From: Stappia sediminis
GTDB taxonomy: Bacteria > Pseudomonadota > Alphaproteobacteria > Rhizobiales > Stappiaceae
Assembly: GCF_009826895.1 (NCBI RefSeq)
Contig: NZ_WUMV01000003.1
Location: 372,001-436,000, forward strand
DNA: 64,000 nucleotides
Direction: 5' to 3'
Shown in pieces: positions 52,865 through 61,907 of this stretch (its first letter is position 1; each line of letters begins with the position of its first letter). The notes beneath the pieces were generated by a model, which saw only the letters and a list, made by a program, of their open reading frames with translations, did not search any database and was not told the DNA's origin. The translations under genes were made by a program, and so were the position numbers.

Positions 52865-53359
52865 TCAAGGGGCTTCGCCAACGCCTTCCAACGCGGCAAC
52901 GTGTAACACAGGTGCTGCCTCGATCTCCTTTGCCCCCATCATTTCGGCGACATCTTCCAGCGCTTCGATGATCTGCCTGCGCCTTTCCGGTGAAAGTTCG
53001 CCGAAGCGGGCGGAAAAAGCGTGGTGAAGCAGGGGAGGCGCCGTCCTGAGCGCCTCTTTGCCGGCGCGCGTCAGGCTCGTATAGACCACCCGGCGGTCAC
53101 GCGTGTCGCGCTTGCGTTCGACAAGGCTCTTTGCTTCCAGCTTGTCGAGGATTGTCACCACCGTTGCCGGTGAAAGGTTCGCGCCTTCGGCAAGGCGTTT
53201 GGATGTGATGGCCCCTTCGTCCTTGATCGTCTGCAGGATCACCACCTGCGGCACGGTGAGTCCCACCGTTTTCATGACCTGTTTCGACTGAATGTCGACC
53301 GCGCGCATGATACGCCGGATGGACCTCAGTACCGTGTTTAACTGCGCCTGCTCCGCCAT
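52865..53359 (-). CDS. MarR-family regulator of the NAGGN operon
   Basis: 164 residues. Winged helix: TVPQVVILQTIKDEGAITSK, RLAEGANLSPATVVTILDKLEAKSLVERKRDTRDRRVVYTSL, with the wing DTRDRR. Its position divergent from the amidotransferase gene and the palindrome at 53395-53408 between them strongly suggest it controls the operon; such MarR genes regularly accompany this trio. The signal is not known. Confidence 0.92.
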   Translation of the reverse strand: MAEQAQLNTVLRSIRRIMRAVDIQSKQVMKTVGLTVPQVVILQTIKDEGAITSKRLAEGANLSPATVVTILDKLEAKSLVERKRDTRDRRVVYTSLTRAGKEALRTAPPLLHHAFSARFGELSPERRRQIIEALEDVAEMMGAKEIEAAPVLHVAALEGVGEAP

Positions 53360-53394
53360 GCGTTTCCAACCGGTTATTTGTTCGAGCTAATATT

Positions 53395-53408
53395 ATTTGA
53401 ACTCAAAT
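53395..53408. promoter_or_regulatory. MarR operator in front of the NAGGN operon
   Basis: ATTTGAACTCAAAT is a perfect dyad (ATTTGA/TCAAAT with AC between), in an AT-rich region 36 bases upstream of the MarR start and 71 upstream of asnO. MarR proteins commonly bind such 14-16 base palindromes. Confidence 0.75.
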
Positions 53409-53478
53409 CATTTGTGTTGTAAATACCGCGTGAGGCTGCATCCGCAGCCTTTTCCTTTGGTCAACCAACAACGGATTC

Positions 53479-55251
53479 ATGTGCGGACTCTGCGGAGAAA
53501 TCACCTTTGACGGCGCTTCGGCGTCCACATCGGCCCTTGAAGCGATGGCGGCGGAACTCGCGCCTCGCGGCCCGGACGGCGACGGAATTTTGCGGCGCGG
53601 CCGTATCGGCCTTGGGCATCGCCGGCTCAAGATCATCGACCTTTCGGATCATGCGCAGCAGCCGATGACGGACCCTCAACTCGGGCTCGACATCGTCTTC
53701 AACGGCTGCATCTACAACTACAAGGAATTGCGCGCGGAGCTCGAAGCCAAGGGCTACGATTTCTTTTCTCACGGCGATACGGAAGTCATCCTGAAGGCGC
53801 ATCACGCCTGGGGCGAGGACGCACCGAAGAAGTTCCACGGCATGTTCGCCTATGCCGTTTATGAGCGCGACAGCGGCCGGTTTTTTCTGGCGCGTGACCG
53901 GTTCGGCATCAAACCGCTCTATTATTCCGAGCTGCCGGGCAGGTTGCGTTTCGCATCCACATTGCCGGCGATCGTGGCCGCCGGCGGCGTGGATACGTCG
54001 ATCGACCTGGCGGCTCTCAACACCTACATGAGTTTTCATGCGGTTGTTCCTCCTCCCCGCACGATCCTCAACGGGGTGCGCAAGCTTCCGCCCGCCACGA
54101 TCCGCCGGTACGAACCGGACGGCGCGTTTACGGATACGACCTACTGGCGTCTCGATTTCGCACGTTCGGCCGAGGAAGAAGAGCGCAGCTTCGAGGCCTG
54201 GACCGACAGCGTTCACGAAGCGCTGACGCTGGCTGTTGAACGGCGGATGGTCGCCGATGTCCCGGTGGGAGTGCTTCTGTCCGGGGGCGTCGATTCAAGC
54301 CTTATAGTCGGCCTGCTTGCCAACATGGGGCAGAAGGGCCTGAAGACCTTCTCCATCGGCTTTGAAGAGGCCAAGGGCGAAAAGGGCGACGAATTCACCT
54401 ACTCTGATCTGATCGCGGAGCATTTCGGAACCGATCACCGGAAGATTTTCGTCCCTTCGAGCGAATTGATGGATGCCCTTCCGCGCACGATCGCGGCACA
54501 GTCCGAACCGATGGTCTCCTATGATAATGTCGGCTTTTTCCTTCTGTCACGCGAAGTGGCGAAACACGTGAAGGTCGTGCAGTCCGGCCAAGGCGCGGAC
54601 GAGGTCTTCGCAGGATATCACTGGTATCCGAAGCTTGAAGGCTCGAACCGGCCGGTAGAGGATTATGCGGAGGCCTTTTTCGATCGCGACCATGAGAAAA
54701 TGGGGCGTCACCTGGAGGCCCGCTGGCATGGTGGCGACGAGGCTCGAAAAGTGGTGACCGACCATTTCGCACTTTCCGGTGCCACCGATCCGGTCGACAA
54801 GGCCCTTCGTCTCGATACGCAGATCATGCTGGCTGACGATCCGGTCAAGCGCGTCGACAACATGACGATGGCCTGGGGGCTGGAAGCGCGCGTTCCCTTC
54901 CTCGATCATGAACTGGTGGAACTCGCAGCAAGGGTTCCGGCCCGGCACAAGCTGGCGGACGGCGGCAAAGGTGTGCTGAAAGCCGTTGCCCGGCGCGTCG
55001 TGCCCAAGGAGGTCATCGATCGTCCGAAGGGTTATTTCCCTGTGCCGGCTTTGAAATATCTCGACGGCCCTTACCTGGAAATGGCGCGAGATGCCTTAAC
55101 GTCACAAAAAGCGCGCGAACGCGGGTTATTCCGAAAGGACTATCTTGACGCGATGTTCGACGACCCGGCGGCCTTCATCACGCCACTGCGCGGATCCGAA
55201 CTGTGGCAATGCGCGTTGCTCGAATTGTGGATGCAGGCCCACGATCTCTGA
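53479..55251 (+). CDS. asnO: N-acetylglutaminylglutamine amidotransferase (asparagine synthase family)
   Basis: 590 residues. N-terminal nucleophile Cys2 in MCGLCGEITFDG (class II glutaminase), with RLKIIDLS and VFNGCIYNYKELR; C-terminal synthetase domain with the P-loop LSGGVDSSLIVG near 272 and GQGADEVFAGYHWYP near 373. It matches the trio-type amidotransferase that makes the amide of N-acetylglutaminylglutamine, an osmolyte first shown in Sinorhizobium meliloti. Adjacent synthetase and peptidase confirm the pathway. Promoter shared with MarR. Confidence 0.94.
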   Translation: MCGLCGEITFDGASASTSALEAMAAELAPRGPDGDGILRRGRIGLGHRRLKIIDLSDHAQQPMTDPQLGLDIVFNGCIYNYKELRAELEAKGYDFFSHGDTEVILKAHHAWGEDAPKKFHGMFAYAVYERDSGRFFLARDRFGIKPLYYSELPGRLRFASTLPAIVAAGGVDTSIDLAALNTYMSFHAVVPPPRTILNGVRKLPPATIRRYEPDGAFTDTTYWRLDFARSAEEEERSFEAWTDSVHEALTLAVERRMVADVPVGVLLSGGVDSSLIVGLLANMGQKGLKTFSIGFEEAKGEKGDEFTYSDLIAEHFGTDHRKIFVPSSELMDALPRTIAAQSEPMVSYDNVGFFLLSREVAKHVKVVQSGQGADEVFAGYHWYPKLEGSNRPVEDYAEAFFDRDHEKMGRHLEARWHGGDEARKVVTDHFALSGATDPVDKALRLDTQIMLADDPVKRVDNMTMAWGLEARVPFLDHELVELAARVPARHKLADGGKGVLKAVARRVVPKEVIDRPKGYFPVPALKYLDGPYLEMARDALTSQKARERGLFRKDYLDAMFDDPAAFITPLRGSELWQCALLELWMQAHDL

Positions 55252-55265
55252 CCCAGGAGGCGCCG

Positions 55266-57026
55266 ATGTCTACCCAGCAGAGCAAGAGGAACGAGCCGCA
55301 CGCTCATTCCTATCGCCTGCGCAGGATGCGCAATCAAAGCCTCAAGCCGCCGATCGGCAAAGTCGGAGGCGAAGCAGGCGTCCCGTCGAATTTTTCGCTG
55401 GATGTCGGCTGGGGCCGCCTGCTTTTCGGCCAGACGTTCGAAAGTGCTGAAGAGATAGCGAAAACGCTGCGCGCGGAGACCCCGGGCGAACGTGACATCG
55501 CGTTTTACATTCGCGATCCGCATGTCGCCCTGGCGGCTGCGCCGCAACAATTGTTTCTCGATCCATCGCATACTTACCGGCTCGACCTTGCGACCTATCG
55601 CCCGGCGCACAAACCGGTCGAAGGTGTGATCATCCGCAGGCTTTGCACGCAGGCGGATGCGGAAGCGGTCAACCGCATCTACATCGCGCGCGGAATGGCG
55701 CCCGTCGCGCCCGAATTTTTCTGGAAGCGGCGCGACAGCCGGGTCATGACCTTCTTCGTGGCGGAGGATGAGGCGACGGGAGAAATCGTCGGCACCGTAA
55801 CCGGTGTCGATCATGCGCGCGCCTTCGGGGATCCGGAACACGGTGCGTCGCTCTGGTGTCTGGCCGTCGACAGCCAGCAGGCGCGTTCGGGGACGGGAAC
55901 GGCATTGGTGCGCCGCCTTGCCGACCTGTTCCAGGCGCGCGGTTGCGCCTATCTCGACCTGTCGGTGCTTCATGACAATGCGTCGGCCATCGGGCTATAC
56001 GAAAAGCTTGGCTTCAGGCGCATTTCGGTTTTCGCGCTCAAGAAGAAGAACCCGATCAACGAGAAGCTTTTCATCGGCGAATTGCCGGAGGAAAAACTCA
56101 ATCCTTATGCGCGCATCATCGTCGATGAGGCGAGGCGGCGTGGCGTCAATGTCGAGATCCTCGATGGCGAAGGCGGTTTCTTTCGCCTGAGCCACGGCGG
56201 CCGCCAGATTGCGTGCCGCGAAGCCTTGAGCGAACTCACGACGGCGGTTGCCATGAGTATTTGCGATGACAAGGTGGTTACGCGCCGCTTTGTCGAAAAG
56301 GCGGGCTTGCGTGTTCCCGAGCAGGCGGATGCGGAAGACCAGGATGCCTGGAAAAAGATCCTCGAAAAATCCGGTTCGGTTGTCGTCAAGCCCGCGCGCG
56401 GCGAACAGGGGCGCGGCATCGCGGTCGGCGTGAAGAACGAACTCGAAATCAAGCGTGCGATCCTGCGGGCCCGCGAGGTCTGCGACAGGGTCCTCGTCGA
56501 GGAACTGGTCGAAGGTCACGACATGCGCCTTGTCGTCATCGATTTCGAGGTGGTGGCGGTCGCCATGCGCAAGCCCGCGACTGTGGTCGGCGACGGAAAA
56601 AGCACCGTCGCCCATCTGATCGAGTTGCAGAGCCGGCGTCGCCGCGATGCGACCGGGGGCGAATCGCAGATCCCGATGGATGATGAAACGCGCCGCTGCG
56701 TGGCGGAAAAGGGCTATGGATTCGACAGTATCCTGGCCGAAGGCGTGAAGCTCGAAGTGCGCCGGACGGCTAATCTTCATACAGGCGGCACGATCCACGA
56801 TGTGACGGATTTTACCCATCCCGATCTTATCGATGCCGCACAAAAGGCGGCCAGGGCGATTGACATACCCGTCGTAGGCATTGATTTCATGGTCAAGGAT
56901 CCGTCCAAACCGGACTACGCATTCATAGAGGCCAACGAGCGGCCGGGGCTTGCCAACCATGAACCGCAACCGACGGCGGAACGCTTCATGGATCTCCTCT
57001 TTCCGCTGACGGTGGCCTACTCGTAA
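55266..57026 (+). CDS. ngg: N-acetylglutaminylglutamine synthetase (GNAT + ATP-grasp)
   Basis: 586 residues. Residues about 115-265 are a GNAT acetyltransferase (VIIRRLCTQADAEAVNRIYI, SLWCLAVDSQQARSGTGTALV); residues about 275-580 are ATP-grasp (VVVKPARGEQGRGIAVGVKN, VLVEELVEGHDMRLVVIDFE, DFMVKDPSKPDYAFIEANER). This fused enzyme acetylates and ligates two glutamines. Start at 55266 with AGGAGG upstream, 14 bases after asnO. The frame beginning at 55203 overlaps asnO and is not used. Confidence 0.94.
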   Translation: MSTQQSKRNEPHAHSYRLRRMRNQSLKPPIGKVGGEAGVPSNFSLDVGWGRLLFGQTFESAEEIAKTLRAETPGERDIAFYIRDPHVALAAAPQQLFLDPSHTYRLDLATYRPAHKPVEGVIIRRLCTQADAEAVNRIYIARGMAPVAPEFFWKRRDSRVMTFFVAEDEATGEIVGTVTGVDHARAFGDPEHGASLWCLAVDSQQARSGTGTALVRRLADLFQARGCAYLDLSVLHDNASAIGLYEKLGFRRISVFALKKKNPINEKLFIGELPEEKLNPYARIIVDEARRRGVNVEILDGEGGFFRLSHGGRQIACREALSELTTAVAMSICDDKVVTRRFVEKAGLRVPEQADAEDQDAWKKILEKSGSVVVKPARGEQGRGIAVGVKNELEIKRAILRAREVCDRVLVEELVEGHDMRLVVIDFEVVAVAMRKPATVVGDGKSTVAHLIELQSRRRRDATGGESQIPMDDETRRCVAEKGYGFDSILAEGVKLEVRRTANLHTGGTIHDVTDFTHPDLIDAAQKAARAIDIPVVGIDFMVKDPSKPDYAFIEANERPGLANHEPQPTAERFMDLLFPLTVAYS

Positions 57027-57045
57027 GAGGGGAGGCAACTGCCGC

Positions 57046-58224
57046 ATGGCGCGTTTGCAGATCGACATCGACTATCTCGCCGATCAATTGAAGAAACTGC
57101 TGGCGATACCATCGCCGACAGGCTTCACCGACACCGTCGTCAGGGCGACCAGCGAGGAGTTGAAGCGGCTTGGCGTGCCGTTCGAAATGACACGGCGGGG
57201 CGCCATCCGGGCCTGGCTGGACGGCAAGGCGAGCAACCAGCGCCGCGCCGTGATCTCGCACCTCGATACGCTCGGCGCGCAGGTCAAGCAGGTCAAGGAT
57301 AACGGGCGGCTCGAGCTTGTGCCGATCGGGCATTGGTCGGCGCGCTTTGCCGAAGGCGCGCGCTGCACGATCATCTCCGATCGCGGCAGTTATCGCGGTA
57401 CGATCCTGCCCCTGCGCGCATCGGGGCATACCTATGGCGAAGACGTCGACAAGCTGCCCGTCGGATGGGAATACGTGGAGCTTCGTATCGATGCCCTTGC
57501 CAATTCGAGGGAGGATGTTCTGCGCTTGGGTATCGAGGTTGGCGACCTTGTTTCCATCGATCCGCAACCAGAGTTCCTCGACAACGGCTACATCGTCTCG
57601 CGCTATCTCGACAACAAGGCCGGCGTTGCGTTGATGCTTGCCGCCCTTGAAGCGCACAAGCGCGAGAAGGCGGTTCCGACCGTCGATACCTACTGGCTTT
57701 TTTCCATCTCTGAGGAAGTCGGTGTCGGTGCCTCCGCCGTTTTGTCGCACGATGTCGCTTCGCTTGTGGTTGTCGACAACGGCACCAGCGCGCCGGGCCA
57801 GAATTCCTCGGAATTCGGCGTGACGATCGCCATGGCCGACCAGACCGGGCCGTTCGACTATCACCTGACGCACAAGCTCATCCAGCTTTGCCGGGACAAC
57901 GAGATCCGTCACCAGCGCGACGTCTTCCGCTATTATCGCTCCGACAGCGCATCGGCGATCGAGGCGGGCGCGGATGTGCGCACCGCTCTTGCCACCTTTG
58001 GTGTGGATGCCTCGCACGGATACGAGCGCATCAACATGCATGCGTTGAGGTCCGTGGCGGAACTCCTGACCGCCTATACGCTGAGCCCGGTTCAGATCGA
58101 GCGCGATGCGAAGGAAATCGGTCCGATGAAGGGCTTTACCGAACAGCCCCTGGAAAAGGCCTCTCAGGACCTCGGGCCGGGCGACAGGACGAACGGGGAT
58201 CCCTTCGTCGAAACGGAAGAGTAG
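57046..58224 (+). CDS. M42-family peptidase of the NAGGN system
   Basis: 392 residues. Metal and catalytic residues: LRASGHTYGEDVDKLP (His), YIVSRYLDNKAGVALMLAAL (Asp of DNKAG), FSISEEVGVGASAVL (Glu pair), VVVDNGTSAPG (Asp), and a late His in DASHGYERIN. It belongs to the M42 hydrolases that always accompany this operon and may break down the osmolyte or a related dipeptide. Gap of 19 bases after ngg. Convergent with the LysR gene by five bases. Confidence 0.92.
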   Translation: MARLQIDIDYLADQLKKLLAIPSPTGFTDTVVRATSEELKRLGVPFEMTRRGAIRAWLDGKASNQRRAVISHLDTLGAQVKQVKDNGRLELVPIGHWSARFAEGARCTIISDRGSYRGTILPLRASGHTYGEDVDKLPVGWEYVELRIDALANSREDVLRLGIEVGDLVSIDPQPEFLDNGYIVSRYLDNKAGVALMLAALEAHKREKAVPTVDTYWLFSISEEVGVGASAVLSHDVASLVVVDNGTSAPGQNSSEFGVTIAMADQTGPFDYHLTHKLIQLCRDNEIRHQRDVFRYYRSDSASAIEAGADVRTALATFGVDASHGYERINMHALRSVAELLTAYTLSPVQIERDAKEIGPMKGFTEQPLEKASQDLGPGDRTNGDPFVETEE

Positions 58225-58229
58225 CGGTC

Positions 58230-59138
58230 TTACGCCGACTTTTGCGAAAGCAGCCAGTCGCGCACCAGCGCGGCCGGCTTGTTGAGTGTGGCGAACTTAG
58301 GCCAGACCAGTTGGAAAGGCTGCTCGGTCTCAAGCACATGATCCGAAACGCGTAGAAGCAGCCCCGCGTCTATCAGGCGATCCGTGAGGTGCTTCCAGCC
58401 AAGCGCCACGCCCTGGCCCTCCATCACCGCCTGTATCACGAGCACATAGTCGTTGATCAGGAGCCCGCTTGCCAGGCTCGGCCGTGGAAGGCCGCTGTCG
58501 GTGAACCAGTCCGCCCAGTCGGTACAGGGGCGATAGGGTTCCTCCAGGTGGATTAGCCTGTGGCCCAAAAGCTCTTCGGCGCCGGCCGGCATTCCATTGC
58601 GCGCCACGTAGGAAGGGCTTGCCACCGGCTCGATGCGTTCAGGCGCCAGCACTTCGGCTTCATAGCTGTGAAAGATCCCGACGGGCGCGGAGCGAATGCC
58701 AAGCGGGATGTTTTCGGCAACGATATCGATATCCCGGTCGCTCGTCTGGATGCGCAGGTCGATATCGGGCAGGTCCTCGCGGAATTTCGCAAGCCGCGGC
58801 AGCATCCAGAAACTCGCGAAAGCGGTGGAGGCCGAAAGCGTCACATGGCCTTCGCTTCCGAGTGCGCGCAATTCCTCCGCGGATTTTCTGATGTGGCCCA
58901 GACCAAGCGAAACGTCGGAGTAAAACCGCGCACCGGCCTCGGTCAGTTCGACATGTCGATGGCGGCGGTGGAACAGCCGCACGCCCAGGCTTTCTTCCAG
59001 AGATTTGACGGCGAGGCTGACGGCCGCCTGGCTCATCGCAAGCTCTTCCCCCGCCCGCGTGAAGCTTGCGTGGCGCGCCGCCGCTTCGAAGGCGATAAGC
59101 GCGCTGGGCGAAGGCAGCAGATGGCGTAGGCTTTTCAT
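58230..59138 (-). CDS. LysR-family transcriptional regulator (GcvA-like)
   Basis: 302 residues. Winged helix at about 8-66: LIAFEAAARHASFTRAGEEL, AMSQAAVSLAVKSLEESLGVRLFHRRHRHVELTEAG. Effector domain with SASTAFASFWMLPRLAKFRE. Divergent from the MttB-family gene; an ATTC-N9-GAAT dyad (59150-59166), a T-N11-A type site, lies 12 bases before its start. It probably senses a methylamine or betaine-like compound for that gene (inference). Confidence 0.92.
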   Translation of the reverse strand: MKSLRHLLPSPSALIAFEAAARHASFTRAGEELAMSQAAVSLAVKSLEESLGVRLFHRRHRHVELTEAGARFYSDVSLGLGHIRKSAEELRALGSEGHVTLSASTAFASFWMLPRLAKFREDLPDIDLRIQTSDRDIDIVAENIPLGIRSAPVGIFHSYEAEVLAPERIEPVASPSYVARNGMPAGAEELLGHRLIHLEEPYRPCTDWADWFTDSGLPRPSLASGLLINDYVLVIQAVMEGQGVALGWKHLTDRLIDAGLLLRVSDHVLETEQPFQLVWPKFATLNKPAALVRDWLLSQKSA

Positions 59139-59236
59139 AAGTAAACCTTATTCCAAAGATTAGAATTTAGCCACGTCACGATGATGGTCGAGGTTGATAC
59201 CTTTCTTGTCATAAGTTCAGGTGAAGGGAGATCGTC

Positions 59237-60790
59237 ATGGCGTCCTTGGATTTGGCCGAAAGCGGCGCGCGGGCAAAAAGAAGCGCGCGCGAAAGGCGCA
59301 AGGAGCGTCGCGCCACCGCAAGCCATTCCGCTCCCGCCTATATCACGCGGCAGATCCCGCCCTATGAGATCGTGGGCGAGGAAGGCCTTGTGCGAATTGA
59401 GAACGCGGCCGACCGCATCCTTGCCGAGGTCGGCATCGAATTCCGAGGCGATGATGTCGCGCTCGAACTTTTCCGAAAGGCAGGTGCGAAGGCGGATGGC
59501 GTGCGTTGCACGTTTGAGCCCGGCATGCTGCGGGAAATTCTCAAGAGCGCGCCGCGCGAATTCGTGCAGCATGCCCGAAACCCCGCTCGTTCGGTCAGGA
59601 TCGGCGGGCCGCATGTGGTTTTCGCGCCTTCCTATGGTTCGCCCTTCGTGATGGACCTGGATCAGGGCCGTCGATACGGGACGATCGAGGATTTCAGGAA
59701 TTTCGTGAAGCTCGCCTATAGCGCGCCCTGGCTGCACCATTCAGGCGGCACGGTCTGCGAGCCGACGGACGTGCCCGTGAACAAGCGCCATCTCGATATG
59801 GTCTATGCGCATTTGCGTTACTCCGACAAGCCGTTCCTCGGGTCGATCACGGCGCCGGAGCGTGCGGAAGATTCCATCGACATGGCGCGGATTGTCTTCG
59901 GGCGGGATTTCGTCGAGGAAAACTGCGTCGTCATGGGCAATGTGAACGTCAATTCGCCGCTTGTCTGGGACGGGACGATGACGGGGGCAATCCGTGCTTA
60001 TGCCGCGGCAAACCAGGGTTCGGTCATCGTGCCGTTCATTCTGGGTGGCGCGATGGGGCCTGTGACGACGGCCGGCGCGATCGCCCAGTCCCTTGCCGAG
60101 ACCATGGTCGGCTGTGCGCTCACCCAGCTCGTGCGACCGGGCGCGCCGGTCATCTTCGGCAATTTTCTCTCGTCCATGGCGCTGCGCTCCGGCTCGCCCA
60201 CTTTCGGCACGCCGGAGCCGGCGGCTGGCTCGCTCGTTGTCGGTCAGCTCGCGCGGCGCCTGGGCTTGCCCCTTCGCTGTGCCGGTTCCTTCACGACTTC
60301 CAAGCTGCCCGATGCACAGGCGATGCAGGAAAGCGTGACGTCCATGCTTTCCGCCATTCATTGCGGTGCGAATTTCCTGCTGCACTCGGCGGGGTTCCTC
60401 GATGGTCTCCTTTCGATGAGTTACGAGAAGTTTGTCATGGACGTCGACTACTGCGGCGCGTTGCATACTTACCTTGCCGGTGTTCCGGTGGATGATAACG
60501 CGCTTGCGCTGGATGCGTTTTCGGAAGTCGGGCCGGGCAACCATTTCTTCGGTGCATCCCACACAATGCGGAATTATGAGACCACCTTCTGGGATACGGA
60601 GCTTTCCGACAACGATCCTTTCGAGACGTGGGAGGAAAAAGGCGGGCTGGATATGGCAACCCGCGCCAACGCGCACTGGAAGAAGCTGCTGGATGCTTAC
60701 GAGGCACCACCTATCGATCCGGGCGTGGATGAAGCCCTGCTGGATTTCATGGCTCGCAAGAAGGCCGAAATGCCGGATGCCTGGTATTGA
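59237..60790 (+). CDS. MttB-superfamily methyltransferase (non-pyrrolysine)
   Basis: 517 residues, no in-frame amber codon, so it is the MtgB-like non-pyrrolysine class that uses quaternary amines such as glycine betaine in studied members. Conserved pieces: FEPGMLREILKSAPREFV, HHSGGTVCEPTDVPVNKRHL, NVNVNSPLVWDGTMTGAIRA, PFILGGAMGPVTTAGAIAQ and the C-terminal GPGNHFFGASHTMRNYETTF. No cobalamin corrinoid partner gene adjoins. The N-terminus has a basic stretch (AKRSARERRKERR). Divergent from a LysR gene. Confidence 0.92.
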   Translation: MASLDLAESGARAKRSARERRKERRATASHSAPAYITRQIPPYEIVGEEGLVRIENAADRILAEVGIEFRGDDVALELFRKAGAKADGVRCTFEPGMLREILKSAPREFVQHARNPARSVRIGGPHVVFAPSYGSPFVMDLDQGRRYGTIEDFRNFVKLAYSAPWLHHSGGTVCEPTDVPVNKRHLDMVYAHLRYSDKPFLGSITAPERAEDSIDMARIVFGRDFVEENCVVMGNVNVNSPLVWDGTMTGAIRAYAAANQGSVIVPFILGGAMGPVTTAGAIAQSLAETMVGCALTQLVRPGAPVIFGNFLSSMALRSGSPTFGTPEPAAGSLVVGQLARRLGLPLRCAGSFTTSKLPDAQAMQESVTSMLSAIHCGANFLLHSAGFLDGLLSMSYEKFVMDVDYCGALHTYLAGVPVDDNALALDAFSEVGPGNHFFGASHTMRNYETTFWDTELSDNDPFETWEEKGGLDMATRANAHWKKLLDAYEAPPIDPGVDEALLDFMARKKAEMPDAWY

Positions 60791-61036
60791 TACCGGTCGT
60801 ATTCGTGATTTGTTGCAAAATAGGATTCCGCTCTGCCTCTTCGAACCCGTGGACGTCGGCCAGGTGCTGCGGTCCTCCCGGGTAGCTTGAGTTCGGTGGA
60901 CGTGGCGCGTAAGCGGTGCAGCGCTGCAACACCTTCGCGACATTCGCGAATTCGTTAGTAGATGCCCTTCGAAACGGCGGTATAACGTGTCAGAAGTTTC
61001 CTCACGGAACCGTCTTCTGATCTGGATACCTTGAAC

Positions 61037-61852
61037 ATGCCGCGATCGCTTTTCTCACGCGCCTGCCTTGCCGCCGCCTTGCTTGCAACCGCCTCGGCGG
61101 CGCAAGCGCAGGATGGAAACCTTGCGCCGGAAGACAGGCCTTTGCCCCAAAAGCAATATGTGCTTGATCTCGGCGGTGGGGCCATCGTTCAGCCGCGCTA
61201 TCCTGGTGCGGACGACTATCTGGTCTATCCCTTTCCGATTATCGCCGTCGGACGGTTCTACCTGCCGGGTCTCGGGCAGGTCGTCGATGGGGATGTCGTC
61301 AAGCGCGGGTTCTTCTTCTATCCGTCGTTCGATTTCATCGGAGAGCGTAAAGCATCCGACTCTTCGGATCTGACCGGCACCGGCAAGGTCAATTGGGCGC
61401 TGGAACTGGGTTTGGGCGCAGGATACCGCTACGACTGGCTGCGTGGTTTCGTGGAATTGCGCCAGGGTATCAACGGTCACCACGGCCAGGTTGCGGATTT
61501 CGGTATCGATATCATCACGAACCCTCTCGACCGGGTCGAATTCAGCATCGGCCCGCGCGCGTCCTGGGCGTCGGAAGACTATATGGACACCTACTTCGGC
61601 GTCACCCCGAGCGAAGCTGCCGCATCTGGCGGAATACTCACTCCTTATGATCCGGACGCAGGGTTCAAGACGGTAGGTGTGGCGGCACGCGCAAGCTACG
61701 CCTGGAACGACAAGACGACCTTTCATCTCCAGGGCGGATGGGATCGCTTTGTAGGCGATGCGGATAACAGTCCGATCGTCACTCGTGGCGATGACGATCA
61801 GTTCTCCATCGGCATTGGCGTGAGCTATCGCTTCGGGTTCGATGTTTTTTGA
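61037..61852 (+). CDS. MipA/OmpV-family outer-membrane protein
   Basis: 271 residues. Signal peptide about 1-24 (ends AAQA). The mature protein is a beta-barrel of the MipA/OmpV type: LDLGGGAIVQPRYPGADDYLVYPFPI near 40, ALELGLGAGYRYDWLRGFVELRQGINGHHG near 130, and terminal GVSYRFGFDVF ending in Phe. MipA scaffolds murein enzymes in E. coli. ATG at 61037 (a TTG is two codons upstream). 246 bases upstream are gene-free with no recognised site. Confidence 0.9.
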   Translation: MPRSLFSRACLAAALLATASAAQAQDGNLAPEDRPLPQKQYVLDLGGGAIVQPRYPGADDYLVYPFPIIAVGRFYLPGLGQVVDGDVVKRGFFFYPSFDFIGERKASDSSDLTGTGKVNWALELGLGAGYRYDWLRGFVELRQGINGHHGQVADFGIDIITNPLDRVEFSIGPRASWASEDYMDTYFGVTPSEAAASGGILTPYDPDAGFKTVGVAARASYAWNDKTTFHLQGGWDRFVGDADNSPIVTRGDDDQFSIGIGVSYRFGFDVF

Positions 61853-61858
61853 CCGGGT

Positions 61859-61888
61859 GAAAATGCCGCCGCCGCTTTTCGGCGGCGC
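61859..61888 (-). terminator. Probable terminator for the pentapeptide-repeat gene
   Basis: On the minus strand a GCGCCGCCG...CGGCGGCGGC hairpin with an AAAAG loop is followed by ATTTTC. It lies 20 bases after the gene, and may also slow plus-strand transcripts of the MipA gene. Confidence 0.5.
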
Positions 61889-61907
61889 AGGCGGTGTCCG
61901 GCCGGCA

